IMG/VR virus record: IMGVR_UViG_3300042887_001676
Location: 1-44,737 of that record
Direction: 5' to 3' (one strand)
From: a virus
Length of the DNA: 44,737 nt
The position numbers and the translations under genes are program-made. This document shows positions 22,881 through 29,893 of this stretch, in pieces (within the stretch, counting starts at the first letter, position 1; each line of letters begins with the position of its first letter). The notes beneath the pieces were generated by a model. That model did no database searches. It was given only the letters and a program-made list of their open reading frames with translations, and had not been told where the DNA came from.

Positions 22881-25613
22881 ATGTTAACACCTGAAAGAAA
22901 AAAACAATTAGACGACAATATTAAAAAAATGGTTGCAAATGGTGCAACTGAAGCTCAGATACTTGCTTACTCACAAGATTTTCACGCAAAATATGATAAT
23001 GAACAATCAACAGGTTTTCCTGAATGGGCAAAATGTATTAGTAATTCTCTTACAGTTAAAAAGATAAATGATAATGTTGTATCTGGTGTAGATAAAGAAG
23101 GTAATAACTTATATTTTAGTAAAAGTGGTAAATTCGTATATAGTTATATTAAATTAGGTACAAAAGAAGACGGTAATTGGAGATGTAACGGAACTAATGG
23201 TTATTTAATTAATATGGATAATGGTGATAGATGGGATGGAACTAAATGGATTGAAGGTAGTCAAAATACCGGAGGTGGAGGTGGAAATTCATCATCTGAT
23301 GAAAATAGTGTATCAAATGGAATTTATACAACAAAAGGTGACCCATATCAATATAAAATAGTTGATTGTGTATGGTATACCAAAGGTAAAGCAATTACTA
23401 ATTGGAAGTCATTAGAAGATAATAAAGATGCGACGGGTATATTAGACGGAAGATTCCCTAATGCTAGAAAAAAATGTAAAGAAAATAAACCTGAAGAAAA
23501 TAAGCCTGAGGAAATTGTTCAGGTTGTATTACCTGATTGGGCAACTTGTTTAAAAGGGTTAAAGAATGTTAAGTTAGGTAGAGATAGTAAAGGTGATGAA
23601 ATTGTTATTAAAATGTTTGAGACTGATTCAGGTTATTTTTGGAATGATTTCACATTTTTATATGTTTCAAAAGAAGGTGGTAAAGTTTACGGTAAATGGT
23701 CTTGTAAAAACAATTCATTAGTAGTTACTACTGAAGATGGACAGGTGTGGATGCCTGGTTCATCGTGGTCTAATACTCCGGATAAAACTGAAACACCTGA
23801 TACAAATTTTGACCCTACTTGGGTAGATAGTGACGATTTTTCATTATCGAATACACCTAAAAACGAATCTGATATGGATAATTTAGAAAATATTATAAAT
23901 GAAGTTAATTCTCTTATTATTGAACAAACACAACAAATAGTTCAAGCACCAAAAGATGAATTAACTATATTAACAACAAACTCATTCTTAAAAGATAAAG
24001 GGACTTTAGTTGCTTTATGTAGAAGCCAAAATGGAACATCAAAACCTGTTAATGTTAACGGTAAAATATATTTTGCAGCTAAAAAGTCGTTTAAAAAAGG
24101 TGATACAAAACCATATTATTTAACATATGATGGAATGATTTTAACGGGTGATACTTGTAAATTTACTTACGCTTTGAATGACAAAAATAGTCCTATGAAA
24201 ATCAAAGGAATGGCGTTTTCTGATTTAGATTTACAATATACCGATATTTTAAAAAAATTTGGTATTGACCCTAAAAACTACGATTCAGACCCATATTATT
24301 TAATTGGTAATATTAGTGCACAATTAAAACAACTTGGATTACAAGGTGCTCTATCTTATGTATTTAAAAGTTGGAATGATATGTTAACATATTATTACCC
24401 TAATAATTATGCTGACTATCAAATTCAACCGAAAGAAAGTGGTACCACATTAAATCCTCCGGTTAATAGAGGTGAATTAAGTCAATATTACCCAATTAAT
24501 GGTAGAGATTATGGTTTAATGTATAACAATAAAGATGTTGTAATTTATTTCCCTAAAAATGCGGTACCTGAAATTTCAGGTGGAACTGATAATAATGAAT
24601 ACACTAAAGATAAATGTGAAAAAGCAATCAAAACTTATTTATCAGCAGTTATTAGATACGCGACTCGTCAAGACACTCAAGCAAATTCATCAGTTAACAA
24701 TGGAAGATATAAATCGTTCCTTCAAGGATGTTGGGGTTCAGGTGTATATGAAGACCTTAAAATTAAACCTGAGGAATTACCAAAAGTTAATAAACAAAAT
24801 AAATTATTCACATTTTGGAGAGGTAAAACTTTGAATAAGAATAATGTTTATAATATATTAGCGGGTAAAGAAGATAAATTCCCTGCAGGTCAAAATCCAT
24901 ATTTACCATTAACTCTTGATGGAAAAGGTGTGAACGAATCTAAATCAAAATTAGATAAATTAATCAAAGAAAATTTACAAAAATTATCTGAAGAGAAAAA
25001 TAGTAATTTATTATCTGAGACTAAAATTATCCAAACAAGGACTAAAATTTTAACTGAAAATAGGATTCTTAAATTTAAACAACCAAGAGAAAAATTCTTT
25101 AACGAACTTATCTCTGAGGCAATTTATTTAGAATCACAAGGTTTTGATAAACAACTTATCAAAGAAGAGTTTTGGGATACTATTAAAGGTATGTTTGGTC
25201 AACACGGGTCAGAAGCAATATTTGGAACATTTAAAGAATATATGGGTAAATGGTTACTTCAAAAACTTACTCCGGTAAATCCTGAAGGATGGATTGGTAG
25301 TATTATTGTTACGGCAATAGGTAACTTACATATTGATGATATATCTAAATTAACTGATTGTAACTTTGTAACTAAAAAATTAGCATCATCTATTGGTGAA
25401 GGTATTGCTCGTAAAATACAACACGATAAAGGATACGATGGTGGTATTTCAGACGTAGTTAGAAATGGTTTATTTAGTGCTATTGACAATAGTGAAATGG
25501 TAAAATCATTAGAATCAGGTTTGGCTAAATTAGTTTGTCCGGCACTTAGTGGTGTTAAAACAAAATTAGAGAACAAAGCTAATAAAATGAAAATAATGGC
25601 CTTACAAGCCTAA
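22881..25613 (+). CDS. 910-residue multidomain protein, probable virion component
   Basis: The N-terminal 40 residues are a helical cap (PERKKQLDDNIKKMVANGAT). Two copies of a WA-C repeat follow (about 48-135 and 215-295): each starts WAKC/WATC, contains G-W-C and ends in a D-G-Q/D-W motif, so it is a tandem beta domain with paired Cys. A YQYKIVDCVWY segment sits between them. The middle (about 360-690) is unassigned. The C-terminal 220 residues are helical with LTENR/LSETK sites. It may be a tail or ejected protein; no enzyme motif is visible. Confidence 0.6.
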   Translation: MLTPERKKQLDDNIKKMVANGATEAQILAYSQDFHAKYDNEQSTGFPEWAKCISNSLTVKKINDNVVSGVDKEGNNLYFSKSGKFVYSYIKLGTKEDGNWRCNGTNGYLINMDNGDRWDGTKWIEGSQNTGGGGGNSSSDENSVSNGIYTTKGDPYQYKIVDCVWYTKGKAITNWKSLEDNKDATGILDGRFPNARKKCKENKPEENKPEEIVQVVLPDWATCLKGLKNVKLGRDSKGDEIVIKMFETDSGYFWNDFTFLYVSKEGGKVYGKWSCKNNSLVVTTEDGQVWMPGSSWSNTPDKTETPDTNFDPTWVDSDDFSLSNTPKNESDMDNLENIINEVNSLIIEQTQQIVQAPKDELTILTTNSFLKDKGTLVALCRSQNGTSKPVNVNGKIYFAAKKSFKKGDTKPYYLTYDGMILTGDTCKFTYALNDKNSPMKIKGMAFSDLDLQYTDILKKFGIDPKNYDSDPYYLIGNISAQLKQLGLQGALSYVFKSWNDMLTYYYPNNYADYQIQPKESGTTLNPPVNRGELSQYYPINGRDYGLMYNNKDVVIYFPKNAVPEISGGTDNNEYTKDKCEKAIKTYLSAVIRYATRQDTQANSSVNNGRYKSFLQGCWGSGVYEDLKIKPEELPKVNKQNKLFTFWRGKTLNKNNVYNILAGKEDKFPAGQNPYLPLTLDGKGVNESKSKLDKLIKENLQKLSEEKNSNLLSETKIIQTRTKILTENRILKFKQPREKFFNELISEAIYLESQGFDKQLIKEEFWDTIKGMFGQHGSEAIFGTFKEYMGKWLLQKLTPVNPEGWIGSIIVTAIGNLHIDDISKLTDCNFVTKKLASSIGEGIARKIQHDKGYDGGISDVVRNGLFSAIDNSEMVKSLESGLAKLVCPALSGVKTKLENKANKMKIMALQA

Positions 25614-25682
25614 ACTTACCTCCGGTGTAGAAACCGGACGGGATTAACCAACTAAAAGAAAGGGGAAAATTCTGTATCTAGC

Positions 25683-25711
25683 AAAAGGGTGTCATTTGAC
25701 ACCTTTTTGTT
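25683..25711 (+). terminator. Rho-independent terminator
   Basis: AAAGGGTGTCA and TGACACCTTTTT closely paired. It closes the 20.6-25.6 kb block. Confidence 0.85.
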
Positions 25712-25739
25712 TTTTATGTATACTTATGAAAAAAAGATT

Positions 25740-25916
25740 ATGTGGGTAATAGTAAAAATAATAAAACATCACACCGGAGTTGAGTTACCGGTTATTTTAG
25801 TTGATTCTTATTCTGAAATAATGAGTTTTGAAACTGAATCTGAGGCGATAAAAATGAAAGAGATTTTTGAGGTGAATTCTGATTCCGGACACAAATATTT
25901 AGTAAAAAAACATTAA
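25740..25916 (+). CDS. small protein of unknown function
   Basis: 58 residues from ATG 25740. Longer starts at 25716 or 25689 are possible, but the latter lies inside the terminator. A hydrophobic start (MWVIVKIIKHH) is followed by an acidic body. Not recognised. Confidence 0.5.
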   Translation: MWVIVKIIKHHTGVELPVILVDSYSEIMSFETESEAIKMKEIFEVNSDSGHKYLVKKH

Positions 25917-25920
25917 TTTT

Positions 25921-25950
25921 TTTGTAATATAAAAAATATATATATATTTG
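25921..25950 (+). promoter_or_regulatory. Bacteroidota-type promoter, leaderless spacing
   Basis: TTTG (25921-25924), 18 bases, TATATTTG (25943-25950). The ATG at 25955 is 4 bases after the -7 box, the same spacing as at 2512/2517. Confidence 0.65.
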
Positions 25951-25954
25951 CATT

Positions 25955-26218
25955 ATGAAAACATTTGATGATTTAGTATTTAAACCACACCCATTAGGTA
26001 GAGGTTCTGTTATGGCAAGATTGGATTTAGGAAACGATATTGAAGTTTCTGTGGTTGGAGGTCCGGGATTATACGGAAATGGAAAAACTTCCTTTGAAGT
26101 TGCTGCATTTTACAAGACTCTTGGTAAGTTCGTACCATTTGAGGATGGTGACGATGTTTCAGGATGGAATTCAAAAGAGGAAGTAACAAAAATTATTAAC
26201 AGATTAGAAAATTTATAA
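25955..26218 (+). CDS. small protein of unknown function
   Basis: 87 residues with the Gly-rich turn SVVGGPGLYGNGKTSFEVA and a C-terminal helix. The GNGKTS looks P-loop-like but lacks the GxxxxGK spacing, so no nucleotide binding is claimed. It is the first gene of a two-gene unit. Confidence 0.65.
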   Translation: MKTFDDLVFKPHPLGRGSVMARLDLGNDIEVSVVGGPGLYGNGKTSFEVAAFYKTLGKFVPFEDGDDVSGWNSKEEVTKIINRLENL

Positions 26219-26221
26219 ATT

Positions 26222-26488
26222 ATGCCATATTTTAGTACAGAAATCGATATTGAGCCTTGGGAATATATCGAAGAGTGTAGTCGTCGTGAAATTGAAGATT
26301 TAATTGAATCACTTGTTGAAGATGGTCATTTAGACTCTTTCAACGGAAAAGTTAAACCAAAAAAAGAGGGGGTTACCATAATGGAGTTAGAGTGGGACGA
26401 ATTAATAACAAAGATTAGAAATTCTAAACATTTACTATCAAATGAGGATGAAAGTAGAATAATTGACATTGCGAACAAATTGGTTTAA
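26222..26488 (+). CDS. small acidic helical protein of unknown function
   Basis: 88 residues, Glu/Asp rich, starting 3 bases after the previous stop. The motif EIDIEPWEYIEECSRREIEDLIE suggests an N-terminal helix pair. Not recognised. Confidence 0.65.
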   Translation: MPYFSTEIDIEPWEYIEECSRREIEDLIESLVEDGHLDSFNGKVKPKKEGVTIMELEWDELITKIRNSKHLLSNEDESRIIDIANKLV

Positions 26489-26509
26489 TAAAAAAAATTT
26501 TAAAAAATA

Positions 26510-26540
26510 TTTGACTTTTATTAAACTTTTCGTAAGTTTG
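26510..26540 (+). promoter_or_regulatory. Bacteroidota-type promoter
   Basis: TTTG (26510-26513), 19 bases, TAAGTTTG (26533-26540). It drives a short unit that ends at the terminator 26734-26769. Confidence 0.7.
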
Positions 26541-26588
26541 ATATAATTATAAGAAACAAAGGTAGAGATACCACAAAATTTAAAAAAA

Positions 26589-26699
26589 ATGAAAAACACT
26601 AATAAACATATGAACGTCTCAATTTGGAAACAACAATTTAGTAATTGTTCGTATCCGCGTATCTCGCATACAAGTTCAGGTGATAATGATTTAGTGTAA
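26589..26699 (+). CDS. 36-residue putative peptide gene
   Basis: ATG at 26589, TAA at 26697. It encodes a polar peptide with one Cys (WKQQFSNCSYPRIS). A canonical promoter upstream and a terminator downstream define a transcript of about 220 bases. It may be a small regulatory RNA instead; a similar short unit lies at 34499-34667. Confidence 0.4.
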   Translation: MKNTNKHMNVSIWKQQFSNCSYPRISHTSSGDNDLV

Positions 26700-26733
26700 T
26701 ATAGTGTAAAAAAATAATATACAATATAAACAT

Positions 26734-26769
26734 AAGTCCTGAACTCAAAAAGTTCAGGATTTTTTTTTT
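26734..26769 (+). terminator. Rho-independent terminator
   Basis: AGTCCTGAAC and GTTCAGGAT with an A-rich loop, then nine Ts. Confidence 0.9.
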
Positions 26770-26778
26770 ACAAAAAAG

Positions 26779-26809
26779 TTTGGTAGAGTGAAAAAAAGGA
26801 TTACCTTTG
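26779..26809 (+). promoter_or_regulatory. Bacteroidota-type promoter of the first tRNA array
   Basis: TTTG (26779-26782), 19 bases, TACCTTTG (26802-26809). It is followed by the 22-base leader repeat and tRNA-Ser. Confidence 0.75.
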
Positions 26810-26827
26810 TCCCATCAAAATAAAGGA

Positions 26828-26849
26828 ACGTTATTTGAAATATTGGTAA
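26828..26849 (+). repeat. tRNA leader repeat, copy 1
   Basis: 22 bases identical to 34899-34920. Each copy ends exactly 8 bases before the 5' end of a tRNA (Ser here, Glu there). Confidence 0.75.
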
Positions 26850-26857
26850 GAAAAAAT

Positions 26858-26945
26858 GGAAGGGTAAGCCAAGTCGGTCTACTGGTTGCGGTCTTGAAAA
26901 CCGTTGGGGGTAACACCCGTGTGGGTTCGAGTCCCACTCCTTCCG
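26858..26945 (+). tRNA. tRNA-Ser(UGA)
   Basis: Acceptor GGAAGGG/TCCTTCC, anticodon loop CTTGAAA, long variable arm (GGGGGTAACACCC) as expected for Ser, T-loop TTCGAGT, discriminator G, then C74. Confidence 0.93.
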
Positions 26946-27046
26946 CGGGTTAGTTAAATAGTTTAATCCACGCCCAAAAAAGAATGTCCGGAGAGAGTCC
27001 GGGGCGAACGTAATTGTGGTAACCGTTCTTTAACTAAAAAATATTT

Positions 27047-27118
27047 TGCCCCTTCGTATATCGGTTAGTACACATGGTTTTGGTCCATGCGGGGGGAGTT
27101 CGATTCTCTCAGGGGTAA
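27047..27118 (+). tRNA. tRNA-Gln(UUG)
   Basis: Starts with U1, as do many Gln tRNAs. Anticodon arm CATGG-TTTTGGT-CCATG, T-loop TTCGATT, discriminator A, C74 encoded, no CCA. Confidence 0.92.
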
Positions 27119-27125
27119 CAAAAAT

Positions 27126-27197
27126 GGTGATATGGTCGAGTGGTTTAGGCGCTGGATTGCAAACTCAGCTAGGTGGGTTCGATTCCTACTATCACCT
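27126..27197 (+). tRNA. tRNA-Cys(GCA)
   Basis: Acceptor GGTGATA/TATCACC, anticodon loop TTGCAAA (stem has one A-C mismatch next to the loop), T-loop TTCGATT, discriminator U as in bacterial Cys tRNA. Confidence 0.9.
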
Positions 27198-27201
27198 CAA
27201 C

Positions 27202-27246
27202 GGGTTCGGTGGAAACCCAAGAATAGATGATGAATCTATGTCCACC
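27202..27246 (+). ncRNA. compact pseudoknot-like spacer RNA
   Basis: GGGTT (27202-27206) and AACCC (27214-27218) close the loop CGGTGGA. GGTGGA in that loop can pair with TCCACC at 27241-27246, giving an H-type pseudoknot. ATAGAT/ATCTAT forms a hairpin inside the second loop. Not a tRNA. Function unknown; it may be a tRNA-processing spacer. Confidence 0.45.
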
Positions 27247-27252
27247 AAAACT

Positions 27253-27320
27253 ACCGAGAGGTCAAGGACCAAAGACGGCTCATATCTGACTTTAGAATGG
27301 AGCGTTACCATTTCTCGGTA
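27253..27320 (+). tRNA. reduced tRNA-like element with CAU anticodon
   Basis: Acceptor ACCGAGA/TCTCGGT with A73-C74, anticodon loop CTCATAT, and T-arm AATGG-AGCGTTA-CCATT of the non-canonical class. The D-arm collapses to GGTC-AAG-GACC with no bases 8-9, and the anticodon stem has an A-A mismatch. Either a highly reduced Met/Ile2 tRNA or a decaying one. Confidence 0.55.
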
Positions 27321-27326
27321 CAATTT

Positions 27327-27397
27327 GCCCCGATGGCGTAATGGAAGCGTATTTGTCTTACATACAAATGGTGGTGGTTCAATTCCATCTCGGGGTA
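27327..27397 (+). tRNA. tRNA-Val(UAC)
   Basis: Acceptor GCCCCGA/TCGGGGT with a terminal G1-U72, anticodon arm TTTGT-CTTACAT-ACAAA, T-loop TTCAATT, discriminator A, C74. Confidence 0.92.
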
Positions 27398-27402
27398 CAA
27401 AA

Positions 27403-27483
27403 GGAAAATAAAAGTCGTTCGGATACGATAGCCTGACTGTAAATCAGGTCCTCACGGGAGTGGTTCGAGTCCACTATTTTCCA
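27403..27483 (+). tRNA. tRNA-Tyr(GUA)
   Basis: Acceptor GGAAAAT/ATTTTCC, anticodon arm CCTGA-CTGTAAA-TCAGG, a long variable arm typical of bacterial Tyr, T-loop TTCGAGT, discriminator A. Confidence 0.93.
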
Positions 27484-27484
27484 C

Positions 27485-27624
27485 AATGATAATGGTTTTC
27501 TCTATCTACCGGATGTCGACAATCCAAGATAGGTTCAAGAATTCATACACCCCCTGCCGGTGCACCGTAAAACTTCTTAAAGCAGTTAAGATTGGAGCGA
27601 GATGGGTACTCCAACATTATCATT
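27485..27624 (+). ncRNA. structured spacer RNA closed by a ~10-bp inverted repeat
   Basis: AATGATAATG (27485-27494) pairs with CATTATCATT at the other end. Inside are hairpins CTATC..GATAG with inner GGAT..ATCC, the palindrome GGTGCACC, TCTTAA..TTAAGA, and TTGGAG..CTCCAA just before the closing strand. It has a multi-branched, tRNA-like size but no readable anticodon arm. It is followed by A-C like the tRNAs. Function unknown. Confidence 0.5.
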
Positions 27625-27628
27625 ACTC

Positions 27629-27700
27629 GGTACTGTAGCTCAGGGGTAGAGCACTTGGTTGAAGCCCAAGGTGTCGTTGGTTCGATTCCAACCAGTACCA
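27629..27700 (+). tRNA. tRNA-Phe(GAA)
   Basis: Acceptor GGTACTG/CAGTACC, D-arm GCTC..GAGC, anticodon loop TTGAAGC, T-loop TTCGATT, discriminator A, C74. Confidence 0.93.
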
Positions 27701-27724
27701 CGGAGTCCCGAAATAACGGGAAAC

Positions 27725-27770
27725 CCCCACTCCCATATGGCAGCCGGTCCGTTAATCCGGTGAAGTGGGG
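27725..27770 (+). ncRNA. short cloverleaf-like spacer without T-arm
   Basis: CCCCACT/AGTGGGG closes 46 bases holding CCATATGG and an arm CCGG..CCGG. CCCG..CGGG lies just 5'. The shape recalls a tRNA lacking the T-arm, but base 33 is C and there is no C74, so it is left as an unassigned structured RNA. Confidence 0.35.
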
Positions 27771-27780
27771 TAAAATAAAT

Positions 27781-27838
27781 GACTACTATTAAGGAATGAT
27801 ACGAGTTTCATAAGCTCGAAAGGAGTCAGGTAGTAGTC
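27781..27838 (+). ncRNA. T-armless tRNA-like RNA with CAU anticodon arm
   Basis: GACTACTA/TAGTAGTC (8 bp) closes 58 bases. The centre is a perfect 17-base anticodon arm, CGAGT-TTCATAA-GCTCG, with U33, CAU and A37. Where a T-arm should be there are only 12 bases. It lacks the N73-C74 end shared by the tRNAs. It may be a minimal tRNA or a mimic; not proven. Confidence 0.4.
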
Positions 27839-27844
27839 AAAATT

Positions 27845-27916
27845 GGACTTGTAGCTCAGAGGAAGAGCGTTCGCCTGTTAAGCGAAGGGTCGGGATATCG
27901 TGATTCCCCAAGTCCG
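27845..27916 (+). tRNA. tRNA-Asn(GUU) with ATCGTGA T-loop
   Basis: Acceptor GGACTTG/CAAGTCC, D-loop with GG, anticodon arm TTCGC-CTGTTAA-GCGAA. The T-arm is GGGAT-ATCGTGA-TTCCC: A54 and U58 replace T54 and A58, and 53-61 is U-U. Discriminator G, C74. Confidence 0.88.
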
Positions 27917-27919
27917 CAA

Positions 27920-28023
27920 AACCTTAAATGTGGTATCAGATACTGACAGCTCCTGCTTAAGAAGGGGTGATGGGTGTGAAAGCTGATTGAAAAGGGTACA
28001 TCTCAAACCCACATTATTAGGTT
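27920..28023 (+). ncRNA. structured spacer RNA with ~14-bp closing helix
   Basis: 27920-27933 pairs with 28009-28023 with one bulge. Inside are TCAG..CTGA, CAGCT..AGCTG and GGGT..ACCC hairpins. CTCCT-GCTTAAGA-AGGGG contains the CTTAAGA loop typical of Leu(UAA), but the loop is 8 bases and no normal T-loop is present. Unassigned; possibly a diverged Leu-like RNA. Confidence 0.45.
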
Positions 28024-28030
28024 TATATAT

Positions 28031-28104
28031 GGTGATTGTAGCTGAAATGGTAAAGCGTCTGATTGTGGTTCAGAAGATTGCGGGTTCGACCCCCGCCTTT
28101 CACA
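28031..28104 (+). tRNA. tRNA-His(GUG)
   Basis: Encodes an extra G at -1 as His tRNAs do. Anticodon arm TCTGA-TTGTGGT-TCAGA, T-loop TTCGACC. The acceptor GTGATTG/CTTTCAC has two U-U mismatches, and residue 73 is A instead of the usual C. Confidence 0.85.
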
Positions 28105-28118
28105 CTTAATTATGTGTT

Positions 28119-28376
28119 ATGGATGAGAATGAAAAAATTGAAGAATTAGAGGGTCTAATTGTAGATTTAAGATTTGATTTAAAGAAATCCAAAGACAAAG
28201 AGATGGTTTACTTGGACATTTTATCCAACATTGATAATTCGTTAAAAGTGTTGTTCAAGAGGGAACAAGAAAATGAGAGATTTAATCTTGGTGATGATGT
28301 TAATTACCGAGAATGTATTGAGAATCTAAAGTCAGCGTTGGACGAATATAAACGAGTTTATAAATTACGGTTATGA
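28119..28376 (+). CDS. small coiled-coil protein within the tRNA array
   Basis: 85 residues starting MDENEKIEELEGLIVDL, charged and heptad-like throughout. The gene lies between tRNA-His and a hairpin, in the transcription direction of the tRNAs. Function unknown. Confidence 0.65.
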   Translation: MDENEKIEELEGLIVDLRFDLKKSKDKEMVYLDILSNIDNSLKVLFKREQENERFNLGDDVNYRECIENLKSALDEYKRVYKLRL

Positions 28377-28388
28377 AAAAGGTATTGG

Positions 28389-28428
28389 ATAATCTTTGAG
28401 GTCTGCTAAACAACAGACTCAAGATTAT
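28389..28428 (+). ncRNA. long near-perfect hairpin
   Basis: ATAATCTTTGAG..TCAAGATTAT plus GTCTG..CAGAC close an eight-base loop. No T-run follows, so it is a processing or stability hairpin more than a terminator. Confidence 0.5.
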
Positions 28429-28615
28429 GAGTGTAAACACAAACAGAATGAAACTGAACAGGGCGACTTGTTCAAAAGATTACAGATTGATTTGGTTAAA
28501 GTTTGAATACCCATCTTATTGGGATGAGGGATTAAATTTCAAGAAAGGACATTCGTCAATTAAGTACAGAAGTTATAAAACTTGGAAGTATAACCGAAGA
28601 ACTCAGTGGAAGTAA
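28427..28615 (+). CDS. small basic aromatic protein of unknown function
   Basis: 62 residues, rich in Lys, Arg, Tyr and Trp (WLKFEYPSYW, YRSYKTWKYNRRTQWK). The ATG overlaps the hairpin end. The codon pattern looks coding, but with no similarity recognised it remains tentative. Confidence 0.5.
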   Translation: MSVNTNRMKLNRATCSKDYRLIWLKFEYPSYWDEGLNFKKGHSSIKYRSYKTWKYNRRTQWK

Positions 28616-28617
28616 AA

Positions 28618-28693
28618 TGTGTTGTTCCCGGTGAGAGGGGAATACTATACGGGGCGAAAAAAAGAATGACCCGTACATAGTTCTTACAACACA
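28618..28693 (+). ncRNA. structured spacer RNA closed by TGTGTTGT/ACAACACA
   Basis: Inside are TTCCC..GGGGAA and ACTAT-CGGG..CCCG-ATAGT helices. About 76 bases, tRNA-sized, directly before the Leu-like tRNA. No anticodon arm found. Confidence 0.45.
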
Positions 28694-28715
28694 GAGGATT
28701 TCTCAACCTCAAAAT

Positions 28716-28806
28716 GGTCAGGTGGCGGAACGGTAGACGCAAAGGAATGTCTAAGGTTGGTATCATTCATTCTGTCCAATTACAGGTTCGAGACCTGTCC
28801 TGACTA
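28716..28806 (+). tRNA. tRNA-Leu-like, anticodon not resolved
   Basis: Acceptor GGTCAGG/CCTGACT with G1-U72, Leu-type D-arm GCGGAACGGTAGACGC, T-arm ACAGG-TTCGAGA-CCTGT, A73-C74. The central 41 bases are about 8 longer than usual and fold as GAATG..CATTC or TTGG..CCAA. CTAAGGT would give AAG and TCTAAGG would give UAA, neither with a clean 5-bp stem. Confidence 0.65.
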
Positions 28807-28812
28807 CAAATT

Positions 28813-28883
28813 GTCTCCATAGTTCAACGGAAGAATTTATCTTTACGGCAGATAGGGTAGGGGTTCGAATCCTCTTGGGGACT
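28813..28883 (+). tRNA. tRNA-Arg(ACG)
   Basis: Acceptor GTCTCCA/TGGGGAC, anticodon arm TATCT-TTACGGC-AGATA, T-loop TTCGAAT, discriminator U, C74. A34 would need conversion to inosine by a TadA-type enzyme. Confidence 0.88.
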
Positions 28884-28889
28884 CAAAAT

Positions 28890-28975
28890 GGAGAGTAAAA
28901 CAATCAGGGTATTGTCACCGCCTGCTAAGCGAGTGGTTCGGTAAAATGGATGGATTTCGAGTATTCTGCTCTCCG
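28890..28975 (+). tRNA. tRNA-Ser(GCU)
   Basis: Acceptor GGAGAGT/GCTCTCC, anticodon loop CTGCTAA, long variable region, T-loop TTCGAGT closed by U53-A61 rather than G-C, discriminator G. Confidence 0.85.
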
Positions 28976-28991
28976 CAGAAAAAAAAAGAAT

Positions 28992-29192
28992 ATGGGAACA
29001 AATGAATATCTTAAGTATATGGAAATTAACAATATTCCTTATACAATTGACACAAGTCCTAATCAAGAAACAATAAACCGAGTTAAGGTTATTATTGAGA
29101 AAAGAGAAGAACAAGAAAAACTTTGGTATGAAGCAGGGTCTTTTATCCCTAAAAGGGGGGGTAAAGTTACTGTGTATCGAGAAGTGAAATAA
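28992..29192 (+). CDS. small protein of unknown function in the tRNA array
   Basis: 66 residues from ATG 28992. The open frame begins at 28950 but that part is tRNA-Ser. Helical, with EKREEQEKLWYEAG and a basic C-terminus. Not recognised. Confidence 0.6.
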   Translation: MGTNEYLKYMEINNIPYTIDTSPNQETINRVKVIIEKREEQEKLWYEAGSFIPKRGGKVTVYREVK

Positions 29193-29196
29193 AATA

Positions 29197-29268
29197 CGGG
29201 GTGTATTCTCGGAGCGAGAAGCCTGCCTTGGACGCAGGAAGCGGGAAGTGCAACTCTTCTCACCCCGA
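29197..29268 (+). tRNA. tRNA-Pro(UGG) with TGCAACT T-loop
   Basis: Acceptor CGGGGTG/CACCCCG, anticodon arm CCTGC-CTTGGAC-GCAGG. The D-arm TTCTC-GGAGC-GAGAA has a five-base loop. The T-loop TGCAACT has G55 in place of U55. A73-C74. Confidence 0.87.
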
Positions 29269-29327
29269 CTATTATTAGTCGTAATAAAAATATTTGGTTC
29301 AAATACGACTTTTACGACATTTCCATA

Positions 29328-29335
29328 TATTTATA
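29328..29335 (+). promoter_or_regulatory. TATTTATA late-type box
   Basis: Three bases before the homing-endonuclease start at 29339. Confidence 0.5.
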
Positions 29336-29338
29336 TAT

Positions 29339-29893
29339 ATGGAAGAAATTATTAAAAATTGTAAAACAATATCTGAGGCTGTTAGAAATACTCTTGGATA
29401 TGATAATGGTAGAACTAGAAAAAAGTTCTTGTCTATCGTTGAAGAACAAAACTTGGATATAACACATTTAAGGTCTAAACCTTTATTATATGAAAGAGTT
29501 ATTAAAGAATGTCCGGTATGTGGTAAAGAGTTTGAGGATTTAGTCGGTCACCCAAAACAAAAAACAACTTGTTCTTATTCTTGTTCTAACACACACTTTA
29601 GAAGTGGTAAAAATCATCCTAATTGGAGAGATGAAGTGTCGGAATTTAACAATAAAAAATATAGAACATTATGTTTTATGTATCATAAAAAAGAATGTGT
29701 GATTTGTGGTGAAAATAAAATTGTTGCTGTTCATCACTACGATGAAAATCATAATAACGATTCTATAGAAAATTTAATACCTTTGTGTCCGACACATCAC
29801 AATTATGTTCATTCCCGATATAAGGATGAAGTAATTGATACGATAAACAAATATCGTGAAGAATTTATATCAAAAAATAATTTGGGTACGTAA
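29339..29893 (+). CDS. HNH homing endonuclease inserted next to tRNA-Ile
   Basis: 184 residues from ATG 29339. A Cys4-type zinc motif (CPVCGKEF..CSYSCS, about 59-83) precedes an HNH domain: CVICGENK, HHYDENHNNDSIENLIPLCPTHH (about 118-162). Such enzymes cut DNA and spread by gene conversion. The last codons and the TAA stop (29891-29893) lie inside tRNA-Ile, so the insertion abuts the tRNA precisely. Confidence 0.88.
   Translation: MEEIIKNCKTISEAVRNTLGYDNGRTRKKFLSIVEEQNLDITHLRSKPLLYERVIKECPVCGKEFEDLVGHPKQKTTCSYSCSNTHFRSGKNHPNWRDEVSEFNNKKYRTLCFMYHKKECVICGENKIVAVHHYDENHNNDSIENLIPLCPTHHNYVHSRYKDEVIDTINKYREEFISKNNLGT

Noticed and set aside
25955-26218. P-loop NTPase from GNGKTS
   Set aside because: The GxxxxGK[ST] spacing is not met and no Walker B is visible.
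27046-27411. Open frame of 121 codons
   Set aside because: It runs across tRNA-Gln, tRNA-Cys, the CAU element and tRNA-Val; the composition is that of tRNA, not protein.
27592-27792. Open frame over tRNA-Phe
   Set aside because: Overlaps a spacer RNA and tRNA-Phe and contains T-arm sequence translated by chance.
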